DNA of 33,864 bases from Amycolatopsis pittospori (GTDB lineage Bacteria; Actinomycetota; Actinomycetes; Mycobacteriales; Pseudonocardiaceae): positions 1-33,864 of the forward strand of contig NZ_JACBXD010000081.1 of NCBI RefSeq assembly GCF_013870525.1, given 5' to 3'. The notes below the pieces were generated by a model, which was given only the letters and a program-made list of their open reading frames with translations, was not told the DNA's origin and searched no databases. The position numbers were made by a program, and so were the translations under genes. Shown here in pieces: positions 1 through 7,076 of the stretch; positions within the stretch are counted from its first letter, which is position 1; every line of letters begins with the position of its first letter.

Positions 1-1
1 C

Positions 2-1348
2 ACCGGGGACACCGACGCGCGGGCCGCGGGCGCCGAAGTGGCCGGCACGGTGATGGCCCACCGCGGCGAGCTCGCACACAGTGCCGAGCTGTACCAATGG
101 TCCGGCCGGGCGGGATCGAAGGCGTTCGCCGCGATCGCCTTGGTGGGTACCGGAAAACTCGAAGCCGCCCGTGGCGTCCTGGAAACGCCCGAGGTCCCGA
201 CCCTGTTCGCGGGCGCCGCCTCGCGGACCGCGCAGGCGATAACCGGCTCGGTCTCCGGCTGTGGCGCCGAAACGCTGTCGGCCCTGCTGGGCGCGGCGTC
301 GATGCTCGAATCCGCGGGCGCGCCCGCGCCGCTCCCGGACAGCCCGGCCGCGCTCGCGGCCTTGGTGGGCCTGCATTCGGGAGAACTCGCGCTGGCCGAG
401 TCGGTGCTGAGCCGCGCGGTGGCCGGCCGCATCGGCGGAGACCTCCTCGCGAAACGTCACCGGCTGCTGCTCGGCTGGGTCGCGATGACCGCGGGCGACC
501 TCAAGACCGCCTCGGATTCCCTGATGTCACCGGACGGCCTCGAAGCCCGCGACGAACTCTTCGCCGCCACCCTTCAACTGGGCCTGGCACGGCGAGCCAG
601 CGACCTTCCGGGACTGCAACGGTCCTGGGACCGGGCCTATCAGGCGTCGATGCGTCAGCAGCCGGACCTGTATTCGTTGCTACCGCTGGGAGAACTCGCG
701 ATCGCGGCCGCGCGGGCCGGCGCGAGCGCCAAACTCGCCGGGCAGCTGGAGCGGGCACATACGGTGCTCGACGGTCTCGGCAACCCTCCCTTGTGGACGG
801 CGACCCTTCGCTGGCACGAACTGCACGCCGCGATCACCGTGGAGAACGGCACCGCCGCTTCGGAGCATTTGGCGGCGTTGAACGATTTCGCCTCCTGCGG
901 GCGGTATCCGGCGGCGCTGGCTTCGGCCGCGACCTGCTGGCTCGCGGTTCTGAGCGGCACCTTCGACCCCGAACCGATTTCCGCGGCCGCCGGGGAGTTG
1001 CACGAACTCGGGCTCTGCTGGGACGCGTCACGGCTCGCCGGCCAGGCGGCGATCCGGACTTCGGACCGGCGGGCGATGGTGCAGCTGCTCGAAGCGGCAC
1101 GCCAGTTCCAGGGGCGCGCTCCGGAACCTGTCGCGGCCACCGGATCGAGTGCCTTGAGCGAACGGGAACTGGAGGTCGCCCGGCTGGTCGTCGACGGGAT
1201 GACCTACAAACAGGCCGGGAGCACGCTCTTCATCTCGGCGAAGACCGTGGAGCATCACGTGGCCCGGATCCGAGGGAAACTCGGGGCCGGGGACCGCCGG
1301 GAGTTGCTGGCGATGCTGCGGGAACTGCTTCCCGCCACCGAGGCCTAG
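2..1348 (+). CDS. LuxR-family transcriptional regulator, C-terminal part (5' truncated by window edge)
   Basis: The frame is open from the first bases of the window, so the true start lies upstream; GTG at 38 is only the first internal start-like codon. About 380 residues of alanine- and leucine-rich helical sequence, resembling TPR-like repeats, lead to a C-terminal LuxR/GerE helix-turn-helix. That domain begins at LSERELEVARLVVDG and continues through ISAKTVEHHVARIRGKL, the canonical recognition helix. The family is the large STAND/ATPase-type LuxR regulators, which usually carry an N-terminal P-loop ATPase; if present here it is outside the window. The arrangement resembles mycobacterial IniR-like regulators, but this is by memory of sequence style only. 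The DNA-binding domain is certain; ligand and targets are unknown. Confidence 0.85.
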   Translation, partial: TGDTDARAAGAEVAGTVMAHRGELAHSAELYQWSGRAGSKAFAAIALVGTGKLEAARGVLETPEVPTLFAGAASRTAQAITGSVSGCGAETLSALLGAASMLESAGAPAPLPDSPAALAALVGLHSGELALAESVLSRAVAGRIGGDLLAKRHRLLLGWVAMTAGDLKTASDSLMSPDGLEARDELFAATLQLGLARRASDLPGLQRSWDRAYQASMRQQPDLYSLLPLGELAIAAARAGASAKLAGQLERAHTVLDGLGNPPLWTATLRWHELHAAITVENGTAASEHLAALNDFASCGRYPAALASAATCWLAVLSGTFDPEPISAAAGELHELGLCWDASRLAGQAAIRTSDRRAMVQLLEAARQFQGRAPEPVAATGSSALSERELEVARLVVDGMTYKQAGSTLFISAKTVEHHVARIRGKLGAGDRRELLAMLRELLPATEA

Positions 1349-1350
1349 AA

Positions 1351-1378
1351 CCTGCCCGGCGGATTCTCGCCGGGCAGG
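1351..1378. terminator. Bidirectional hairpin between convergent genes
   Basis: A perfect 11-bp inverted repeat, CCTGCCCGGCG and CGCCGGGCAGG, with a 6-nt loop GATTCT. It starts 3 nt after the stop of the LuxR gene and ends 8 nt before the end of the convergent DUF1062 gene. There is no long T-run, as is common for actinobacterial terminators. Confidence 0.75.
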
Positions 1379-1386
1379 CCCCTGCC

Positions 1387-1935
1387 TCAACGCTTGAGGG
1401 TGAAGGTGAAGTCGCCGGAGAGCTTGCCGCTCAACCGGACAGCCGACACGACCTTCCCCGCCACGATCAGTCTCTCGACCTCCGCCCGCGAAAGACCGCA
1501 CCCTTCGGCGATCAGCCGCACCGGCCGGACCGGGATCCGCGCCGCGAAGCGAACCGACACGTCGATCACCTCGCGGTCCCGGTAATCCATTCCGCCGGTG
1601 TCGAGCCGCCAGGCGTCGTCCCAATCGAGCGCGATGCGATTACGGCGTCGCACGACCGGATCCTGGAGCACTTCGGCCGCGAGTCCAGGATCGTTGTCGT
1701 GCAACCGATCCAGCAGATCCGGTCGCACGGAGCGCACCCTCGTCCGCTCCAGGACCGTGAGTTTCGTGGTCTCCCCGCAAGCGGTGCAGAGCGCGAGGAG
1801 CCAGACGTCGATGAGCTTGTGATTGGCGTTGACACGGAACTTGCCGCTCGTCCGGAAGGTCTCGGACGAGCAGACGTGACAACGACGGAGAACGAGTGGC
1901 AGGCAGGTGGGTACGACCACCCAGTTTTCGAGCAT
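1387..1935 (-). CDS. DUF1062 family protein
   Basis: This 182-residue protein matches the DUF1062 pattern as I recall it: an N-terminal segment with W and P, then a CHVC pair (about residues 19-22), the SGKFRVNANHKLIDVWL block and a second CTAC pair (about 50-53). The two Cys pairs probably form a zinc ribbon. The C-terminal half (LSRAEVERLIVAGKVV) resembles a small RNA-binding S4-like or helix-turn-helix segment. The biochemical role of the family is not established. The gene ends at the shared hairpin with the LuxR gene. ATG at 1935 has only a weak ribosome-binding site. Family call is fairly secure; function unknown. Confidence 0.8.
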   Translation of the reverse strand: MLENWVVVPTCLPLVLRRCHVCSSETFRTSGKFRVNANHKLIDVWLLALCTACGETTKLTVLERTRVRSVRPDLLDRLHDNDPGLAAEVLQDPVVRRRNRIALDWDDAWRLDTGGMDYRDREVIDVSVRFAARIPVRPVRLIAEGCGLSRAEVERLIVAGKVVSAVRLSGKLSGDFTFTLKR

Positions 1936-2122
1936 GGGAGTACACCCGTTTCAGTGAGAAATCCGCAGCAAAAAGGAGCGCGGCGCACAAGGCGCGACGC
2001 GCGACGAATCAGCGCTCGGGAGGTCTCACAGGGTGTACAACGGCAGGTCTTTCGCTAGGCGACTCGGCTCGGCAGCACGGTAACGGCGGACACGGCACCG
2101 CTCCACCGAATTTCGGCCGCCC

Positions 2123-2833
2123 TCACTTCTGGTCGAGGCCGAGAATTCCGGTCAGGTCGCGCAGGCATTCCTCGTACACGGGTTCCAGGTCCGAGTAGGC
2201 GAAGTCCAGCTGGTGCAGGACTTCCATACACAGCAAGCCGTACAGCCGGGTCCAGCAGGACAGGAAGACGTGCGCGGCCTCGGGCGGGAGTTGTCCGCCG
2301 ATGGTGGCGGAATAGGCGGACAGCTGCTCCCACAGCGACTCGGGCAGGTCGTCCGGCTCGGGTACCGGGAACGGGCGCGTCCGCCACAACTCGACCGTGA
2401 GGTCCCGGAGCACCTGCTCGAACCGCTGCGCGGCTTGGTGGCGTTCCGAATCCGGCCGCCGGTTCGGCGGGGCGATCGGACTGGCGAAGATCCAGCCGAA
2501 CTCGGCCGGATGGGCGACGGCCCAGCTGCGCATGGCACGGCAGACCGCGAGGATGCGCTCACCGACCGGCGCGTCGGCGAGGGCGTCGCGGGCGTGTTCC
2601 ATGGTGACGGCCAATTCGAGGAAGAAGTCCGCCGTCACCGCGCCGATGAGCTCGTCGTGGCCGCTGTAGTAGTGGTACAGGGCCGGGCCGCTCATACCCA
2701 CTTGCCTGGCGACGGCGTTGATGGTGACCGCGGCCTGCCCCTTCTCGACCAGGATTTCGCGCACAGCCGCGTGAATCTCCCCCAAAGCCGCCTTGCGCAG
2801 CCTCTCCCGCCTGTTGCCGGTCTGTGCGGACAT
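2123..2833 (-). CDS. TetR-family transcriptional repressor
   Basis: A 236-residue cytoplasmic regulator. The N-terminal TetR helix-turn-helix is clear: VTINAVARQVGMSGPALYHYY followed by SGHDELIGAVTADFF (residues about 37-70). A helical ligand-binding and dimerisation domain follows. I place the start at ATG 2833, not at the in-frame GTG six bases upstream, because GAGAGG abuts that GTG but lies 6 nt from the ATG. The gene diverges from a flavin monooxygenase. The 98-bp gap holds a perfect 15-bp-arm palindrome that is the likely operator for this repressor. It probably represses the monooxygenase/membrane-protein pair, and perhaps itself, until an unknown aromatic or xenobiotic ligand binds. 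Confidence 0.93.
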   Translation of the reverse strand: MSAQTGNRRERLRKAALGEIHAAVREILVEKGQAAVTINAVARQVGMSGPALYHYYSGHDELIGAVTADFFLELAVTMEHARDALADAPVGERILAVCRAMRSWAVAHPAEFGWIFASPIAPPNRRPDSERHQAAQRFEQVLRDLTVELWRTRPFPVPEPDDLPESLWEQLSAYSATIGGQLPPEAAHVFLSCWTRLYGLLCMEVLHQLDFAYSDLEPVYEECLRDLTGILGLDQK

Positions 2834-2886
2834 CCTCACCTCTCGGTCGCTCCACTGGCCTCTTGACAGTCTAGATCATCTATGTT

Positions 2887-2924
2887 TCCTTAATGACTCT
2901 AAGCTAACCTAGAGTCATTAAGGA
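2887..2924. promoter_or_regulatory. Perfect 38-bp palindrome, probable TetR operator overlapping a ribosome-binding site
   Basis: The arms TCCTTAATGACTCTA (2887-2901) and TAGAGTCATTAAGGA (2910-2924) are exact reverse complements around an 8-nt spacer. The right arm includes most of the AAGGAG Shine-Dalgarno (2920-2925) of the flavin monooxygenase. A TTGACA element lies at 2863-2868 on the plus strand. Symmetry, AT-richness and position between divergent regulator and enzyme fit a TetR operator. Binding is inferred. Confidence 0.8.
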
Positions 2925-2930
2925 GTGCTC

Positions 2931-4031
2931 GTGGGGAAAGTGACCATCGTGGGAGGCGGCATCGGCGGACTGGCCGCGGCCGTCGCCTTCCAGCAGCGCG
3001 GCTGGCGGGTGGAGGTGCTCGAACGCGCTCCCGAGTTCACCGATATCGGTGCCGGGGTGTCGATCCAGCCCAACGGTCTCCATGCGCTGGACGCCCTCGG
3101 CCTGGGCGATCCCCTGCGCTCCGGCGGCTTGGCCGATCCACTCGCGGGCATCCGCCGTAAGAACGGGGACTGGTTGATCCGCAACGACGTCGACGACCTG
3201 AAACGCCGCTTCGGCCAGTGGGCGACCGTGCACCGTGCTGCTCTCGTCGAACTGCTGCGCTCGGCCGTGGACGCAGAGGCTTTGCGACCGGGCACCTACG
3301 TGCACGTGGTACAGCCCGATGGCACGGTGCTCCACAGTGGAGGAACGTCCAGCGCGGATCTCGTAGTGGGCGCGGACGGCGTGCACAGCGTGACCCGGCG
3401 GTCGGTCTGGCCGCACGTCTCAGGCGCGCGCTACGTCGGATACACGACCTGGCGTCTCATCGCACCCCCTCGGCCCGTCGCGGCGAGCGTGGAAACATGG
3501 GGCAAGGGCGAACGATTCGGGCAGGTGCCGATGCCCGACGGCCGCGTCTACTGCTATCTGATGGCCAACGCCCCGGCCGGCTCCCGCGTGGGCCTGGAGC
3601 GGTTGCGCGAGCGGTTCGCGGACTGGCACGACCCCATCCCGGCGTTGCTGGAAACCGCGAGCGAGGTGCTACAGCACGACACCTACGAACTACCCGAGCT
3701 GGAAACGTACGTCACCGGGAACGTCGCGCTTCTCGGCGACGCCGCGCACGCGATGACCCCCAATCTGGGCCAAGGCGCCTGCCAGGCGCTCGAGGACGCG
3801 GTCACGCTCGCCGCGGCGGTGGACACCCTCGGCGTACGGGCGGGGCTGGAGGAATACGACCGTGTTCGCAGGCCACGTACCCAGATGATCGCCCGCCGCT
3901 CCCGGCAGGTCGGCGCTCCCGCGCATTGGACGTCGCCACCACTGACCGCCCTACGCGACGCGACTCTTCCCCTACTGCCGAACTCGCTCTTCGCTCGCTC
4001 AGCCACCGCCGCCTACGGCTGGACGCCCTGA
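2931..4031 (+). CDS. FAD-dependent monooxygenase (class A, PHBH-fold)
   Basis: This 366-residue flavoprotein shows the three class A hydroxylase signatures in order. They are the N-terminal dinucleotide-binding VGGGIGGL with the downstream acidic VEVLERA; the DG motif DLVVGADGVHSVTRR near residue 147; and the GD motif LLGDAAHAMTPNLGQGACQA near 265-285. Such enzymes use NAD(P)H and O2 to hydroxylate aromatic or polyketide-like substrates in the cytoplasm. GTG 2931 is chosen because AAGGAG at 2920-2925 sits 5 nt upstream, whereas GTG 2925 overlaps that site. It is divergent from a TetR repressor and followed 27 nt later by a membrane-protein gene, which suggests an inducible detoxification or catabolic unit. 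The substrate cannot be told from sequence. Confidence 0.93.
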   Translation: MGKVTIVGGGIGGLAAAVAFQQRGWRVEVLERAPEFTDIGAGVSIQPNGLHALDALGLGDPLRSGGLADPLAGIRRKNGDWLIRNDVDDLKRRFGQWATVHRAALVELLRSAVDAEALRPGTYVHVVQPDGTVLHSGGTSSADLVVGADGVHSVTRRSVWPHVSGARYVGYTTWRLIAPPRPVAASVETWGKGERFGQVPMPDGRVYCYLMANAPAGSRVGLERLRERFADWHDPIPALLETASEVLQHDTYELPELETYVTGNVALLGDAAHAMTPNLGQGACQALEDAVTLAAAVDTLGVRAGLEEYDRVRRPRTQMIARRSRQVGAPAHWTSPPLTALRDATLPLLPNSLFARSATAAYGWTP

Positions 4032-4058
4032 GCCCCACATGTACGAAAGGCCGACAAG

Positions 4059-4517
4059 ATGCTCTTCCCCCGAATCGTGATCGCCGCCGTCGGAGTGATC
4101 ACCGCGGTCGGTGCCGTACTCGCCGATCTGGTCATCCCCGATCTGGCCGCACAGCACGCCTTCAACCCCGCTTGGCCTCCCCACGCCAAGTTCCACGACG
4201 CCCAGTACATGGTGATGACAGTGCTTCTCGGCATCATCGGCCTGACCCTCGTCCTGCGACGGGCCGGGAACCCGCGAGGCCGGCTGCTTTGCGCCGCGGC
4301 GATCCTGGCCACCCCCTGGCTCGGCATGGCCGGCGCTTTCCTGTTCCCCGACACCGCCACCTACGATCCCGAGTTCGCCGGTCAGACCAGGTTCATCCTC
4401 GGCATGCACGGACAGGTCTTCCTGGCGGTAGTCCTGCTTCTGGCCCTGGGTGCCGCGATCGTGGCGACACTGCGGACTCCCGCGGATCCCGGTACTCGCG
4501 GCGGAGTTCCTCGATAA
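4059..4517 (+). CDS. Small four-helix membrane protein
   Basis: This 152-residue protein has four predicted transmembrane helices: IVIAAVGVITAVGAVLADLV, VMTVLLGIIGLTLVL, LLCAAAILATPWLGMAGAFLF and VFLAVVLLLALGAAIVA. A His-containing loop (PPHAKFHDAQY) separates helices 1 and 2, and a second acidic loop precedes helix 4. It starts 27 nt after the monooxygenase stop, with GAAAGG upstream of ATG 4059, so it is likely in the same TetR-controlled transcript. I do not recognise the family with confidence. Roles such as transport or membrane support for the oxygenase substrate would be speculation. Confidence 0.8.
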   Translation: MLFPRIVIAAVGVITAVGAVLADLVIPDLAAQHAFNPAWPPHAKFHDAQYMVMTVLLGIIGLTLVLRRAGNPRGRLLCAAAILATPWLGMAGAFLFPDTATYDPEFAGQTRFILGMHGQVFLAVVLLLALGAAIVATLRTPADPGTRGGVPR

Positions 4518-4547
4518 CCGATCGGTCATGCCGCGTATTCTCGGACG
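4513..4547 (+). promoter_or_regulatory. Probable promoter of a leaderless gene with internal palindrome
   Basis: A -10-like TATTCT at 4536-4541 lies 6 nt before ATG 4548, so the transcript would begin at or next to the start codon. The 10-bp palindrome ACCGATCGGT (4517-4526) lies in the spacer. The -35 region (GATAAC, 4513-4518) is a poor match. No Shine-Dalgarno is seen. Confidence 0.4.
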
Positions 4548-5039
4548 ATGGTCATTCCAGACGGCAGCGCTCGAACTTCGGTGCTGCTACAGGCCAGGCT
4601 GGACTTGACGCTGGAGTCGGTGACCGAAGAATGGCACTGGTACGAAAACCGGCAGAACGCACTGTTGATGTTCTGGCTGCATTTTCCCGGCATCCCCGTT
4701 CTGGCGGTGCGCGGCAGCGGCGAGATGCTTCGGCTGGCGGAATCGGAGCCGCACTCCTCCTACGACATGCGCGAGTACGGCCAGAGCAAGGTCGGCCCCG
4801 GTCGACAGCCGAGCCTTCTCGCCGCGTTCGTTGGTTCCCGCCTTCGTGATGCCACCCTGATCTGGGGGTACTCCACAGAACCGGCTGTCGGAGGCGTCCT
4901 CTTCCAGTTCGACACCGGGAACCTGGCCGTTGCCTCGTTCTGCGACGAATGGGTGATCGCCCGCGACGGACTACCTCCCGACGCTGCGCGATATCACCGC
5001 GTCGAGGCAGTGACCATCACCGGATGCCAAACGTCCTGA
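4548..5039 (+). CDS. Hypothetical protein, 163 aa
   Basis: I do not recognise this protein. It is soluble, with no signal peptide or membrane segment. Tryptophan-rich stretches (EEWHWYENRQNALLMFWLHF) and alternating beta-like segments (GYSTEPAVGGVLFQFDTGNLAVASF) suggest a compact alpha/beta or beta-sandwich fold. ATG 4548 lacks a Shine-Dalgarno but sits 6 nt after a TATTCT -10-like element, consistent with leaderless translation. It follows the monooxygenase unit by 30 nt but probably has its own promoter, and it converges with the CbrC-like gene. Codon usage matches its neighbours and no overlapping frame is plausible, so I consider it real. No function is assigned. Confidence 0.7.
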   Translation: MVIPDGSARTSVLLQARLDLTLESVTEEWHWYENRQNALLMFWLHFPGIPVLAVRGSGEMLRLAESEPHSSYDMREYGQSKVGPGRQPSLLAAFVGSRLRDATLIWGYSTEPAVGGVLFQFDTGNLAVASFCDEWVIARDGLPPDAARYHRVEAVTITGCQTS

Positions 5040-5107
5040 TCACGGTTCGCAACAGTTGTTCGGGACCATCGGTGAGGTAAGGAGCGACCGCCTCGACGCT
5101 TGCGGGT

Positions 5108-5659
5108 TCAGGACGCGTCGACGTGCAGCCGGTGCGCGTCACAGACCACGCATCGAAACAGATACCCGGCCAGATCGCCGTCAGGGCTGAGATAGGAACG
5201 GAGCAAGTCGCCGGGAAAGCCCAGGCCTCCATCGACGTCCTGGGCGAACACCGGGTCGGGCAGCAGGCCAGGCAGGTCATCCGCGCCGACGAATCCGATG
5301 AACGCGCAGGGCAGGCCACAATGCGATCGCCATTGTTCTTGTTGCCATGACGGATAGGACGGCGTGCGGTCAGCGACCTCGCGAGCGGCATCCTCATCGA
5401 CGGCCAGCGGTTCTTCCGGCTCGATCGGGACACCGTCTATGCCCAGCCAGTCGGAAAAAGATCCGCCGAACCTTCTGGCGGCACTACCGTCGGCGACACA
5501 CCACGGACAGAGGCGGACGTCGTCCGCGCGGGTGTAGAAGCTGCCCCGGTATCGCCACTCGCGGTCGCGTTCGCAGCACGAGCAAAGCAGTGGCTCGGCA
5601 ACGAAGAAGCCTAGTTCGTAGGCATTCGGGCTGAACCGGAACGTAGGCAGCGAATCCAC
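5108..5659 (-). CDS. CbrC family protein (UPF0167)
   Basis: The 183-residue product begins LPTFRFSPNA and carries a CSCC pair, the strongly conserved LCPWCVADGSAARRFGGSFSDW block, the RTPSYPSWQQEQWRSHC block and a C-terminal CVVCDAH. This is the CbrC/UPF0167 layout, named after an E. coli gene linked to colicin E2 tolerance; its biochemical role is unknown. The Cys pairs suggest zinc binding. The frame stays open 22 codons upstream, but I place the start at GTG 5659. The family normally starts just before the LPxF motif, and a TAGAGT -10-like element ends 7 nt upstream, giving a leaderless message. Confidence 0.82.
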   Translation of the reverse strand: MDSLPTFRFSPNAYELGFFVAEPLLCSCCERDREWRYRGSFYTRADDVRLCPWCVADGSAARRFGGSFSDWLGIDGVPIEPEEPLAVDEDAAREVADRTPSYPSWQQEQWRSHCGLPCAFIGFVGADDLPGLLPDPVFAQDVDGGLGFPGDLLRSYLSPDGDLAGYLFRCVVCDAHRLHVDAS

Positions 5660-5666
5660 ATCACCG

Positions 5667-5672
5667 ACTCTA
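5667..5672 (-). promoter_or_regulatory. -10 element for a leaderless CbrC-like gene
   Basis: On the minus strand TAGAGT (TANNNT class) ends 7 nt before the GTG start at 5659, so transcription would begin at the start codon. No convincing -35 hexamer or Shine-Dalgarno is present. Confidence 0.45.
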
Positions 5673-5781
5673 TCCCAGGTCGAGCACGCGGTTGTCGACG
5701 CGATGGTCACCCAGCGAAGCACCAAGTCGTCGAGACAGGACCGTTCACTCTCCGCGTAAACCCGATCACGAAACTACGTGA

Positions 5782-5801
5782 ACTCGAACGCCTGTTCGAG
5801 T
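5782..5801. promoter_or_regulatory. SOS box (LexA operator)
   Basis: TCGAACGCCTGTTCGA (5784-5799) is an exact match to the actinobacterial/mycobacterial LexA operator TCGAAC-N4-GTTCGA. The symmetry extends one or two bases on each side, giving 8-bp arms from 5782 to 5801. It lies between a -35-like GTGAAC (5778-5783) and a -10-like TACGAT (5801-5806) with 17-nt spacing, where LexA would block RNA polymerase. Confidence 0.88.
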
Positions 5802-5813
5802 ACGATCATGGTC

Positions 5814-6995
5814 ATGACCCCGACTCTTGCTCATAACCCGAAGACCGCTCGCTTTCTGGATGCCGCGTTCGACGAGGAGGTTCTGCTTCGTCAGGCGCAG
5901 GGGCGTCAGGTGCGGGCGTTAGCCGATTTCGCTGCTGTCGCCGGATCGCGAAGATCGATGACCGAGGAAGTCGCCCTGCGCTTCTCGGTCTCCCGCAATC
6001 GAGCGTTCCTGCTGCTGGAAATCGCCTGCGCGCTGGTGCGACGTCTGCCGCAAACGTTGGCGGCATTGGACAACGGCGACATCGATCTGTTCAAGGCCTC
6101 CAAGGTCACGCAGTTGACCCGGGAGGTGTCGGATGAGGTCGCCGCCCAGGTGGATGCCTGGATGGCGAACCGTCTCGCCGAGCGTGATCCGGAGGCGATC
6201 CGCCGTTCGGTGAGCCACGCGGTGCAGAAGTTCGACTCCGCCGGCTATCACGAACGCGCCGCGAAGAAACGCGCGTTGCGGCATACCTCGTTGAAGCACG
6301 ATGACGAGACGATGTCCACGCTCTCCGGCTATCTCCCCGCGGAGGTCGCCGGGTCCATCTACGCCTCGATGAGCCGCACCGCGCAAAGCCGCCGCATGAA
6401 GGACAAGTCCCGCACTCTCGACCAACATCGCGCCGACATCTTCGCCGAACGGTTGCTGGCCGAAGACGGACACGGCAAACCCCGGGCACATATCCATGTA
6501 TACGTGGACTTCTTGACTCTCGCCGGTGCCCGTAACGACCCCGCGACCCTCGCCGGCCACGGCCCCATCCCCGACTGGCTCGTTCGCGAAATCGCCTCCG
6601 ACCCCGACTCCACCTGGTCCAGGCTGATCACCGACCCCGCCACCGGTCAACTGCTGGAAGCCGGCGCCGACAAGTACCGGTCACCCGCTTCACTCGCCCG
6701 GTTGATCAAAGCCCGCGACCGGGAATGCACACAACCCGGCTGCCACCGGCCGGCCGAGTTCTCCGAGATCGACCACATCATCCCCCGGGCCCGCGACGGC
6801 AGGACCAACCACCACAACTGCCACAGTTTGTGCAAAGGCCACAACCTGCTCCGCGAAGAACCCGGCTGGTCCGCCGAACCCACCGGCAACGGCGGCACGA
6901 TCATCACCACCCCCAGCGGCCACACCTACGAAGCGGCACCGGAACCACTGCACGAACCACGACCCGAACCCGAGGACGACGAATCACCGTCCTGA
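5814..6995 (+). CDS. DUF222/HNH endonuclease domain protein (13E12 repeat family), SOS-controlled
   Basis: The 393-residue protein has the helical DUF222 region (about residues 15-230) followed by a C-terminal HNH nuclease. The nuclease shows RDRECTQPGCHRPAEF, the IDHIIPRARDG catalytic core and HHNCHSLCKGHN, with two Cys pairs for a structural zinc. This is the layout of the actinobacterial 13E12 repeat family, several of whose M. tuberculosis members carry LexA boxes. GTG 5778 would lie over the promoter, so I reject it. The -10 element TACGAT ends at 5806, so ATG 5814 fits a leaderless transcript; ATG 5808 is the in-frame alternative. Expression should rise on DNA damage. Whether it cuts DNA, or acts in mobility or recombination, is not known. 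Confidence 0.9.
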   Translation: MTPTLAHNPKTARFLDAAFDEEVLLRQAQGRQVRALADFAAVAGSRRSMTEEVALRFSVSRNRAFLLLEIACALVRRLPQTLAALDNGDIDLFKASKVTQLTREVSDEVAAQVDAWMANRLAERDPEAIRRSVSHAVQKFDSAGYHERAAKKRALRHTSLKHDDETMSTLSGYLPAEVAGSIYASMSRTAQSRRMKDKSRTLDQHRADIFAERLLAEDGHGKPRAHIHVYVDFLTLAGARNDPATLAGHGPIPDWLVREIASDPDSTWSRLITDPATGQLLEAGADKYRSPASLARLIKARDRECTQPGCHRPAEFSEIDHIIPRARDGRTNHHNCHSLCKGHNLLREEPGWSAEPTGNGGTIITTPSGHTYEAAPEPLHEPRPEPEDDESPS

Positions 6996-7029
6996 GCGCG
7001 AAGAACCGCCGACTGCGGGGTGCACACCC

Positions 7030-7060
7030 GGCGGCCCATCTCGTCACGCCTTCGGCCGCC
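7030..7060. terminator. Weak hairpin between convergent genes
   Basis: The arms GGCGGCC (7030-7036) and GGCCGCC (7054-7060) are complementary across a 17-nt loop. The site lies between the converging HNH and HEAT-like genes. There is no T-run and the loop is long, so this is tentative. Confidence 0.3.
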
Positions 7061-7076
7061 TAGGAACTCACGCTCC

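Noticed and set aside
97..2058. A 653-codon frame overlapping the LuxR and DUF1062 genes.
   Set aside because: Arg/Gly-rich translation without domain features; it spans a terminator hairpin and an oppositely oriented real gene.
1936..2122. Possible small gene or regulatory RNA between DUF1062 and TetR genes.
   Set aside because: The open frames are Arg/Ser-rich shadows and no hairpin or promoter stands out; nothing recognised.
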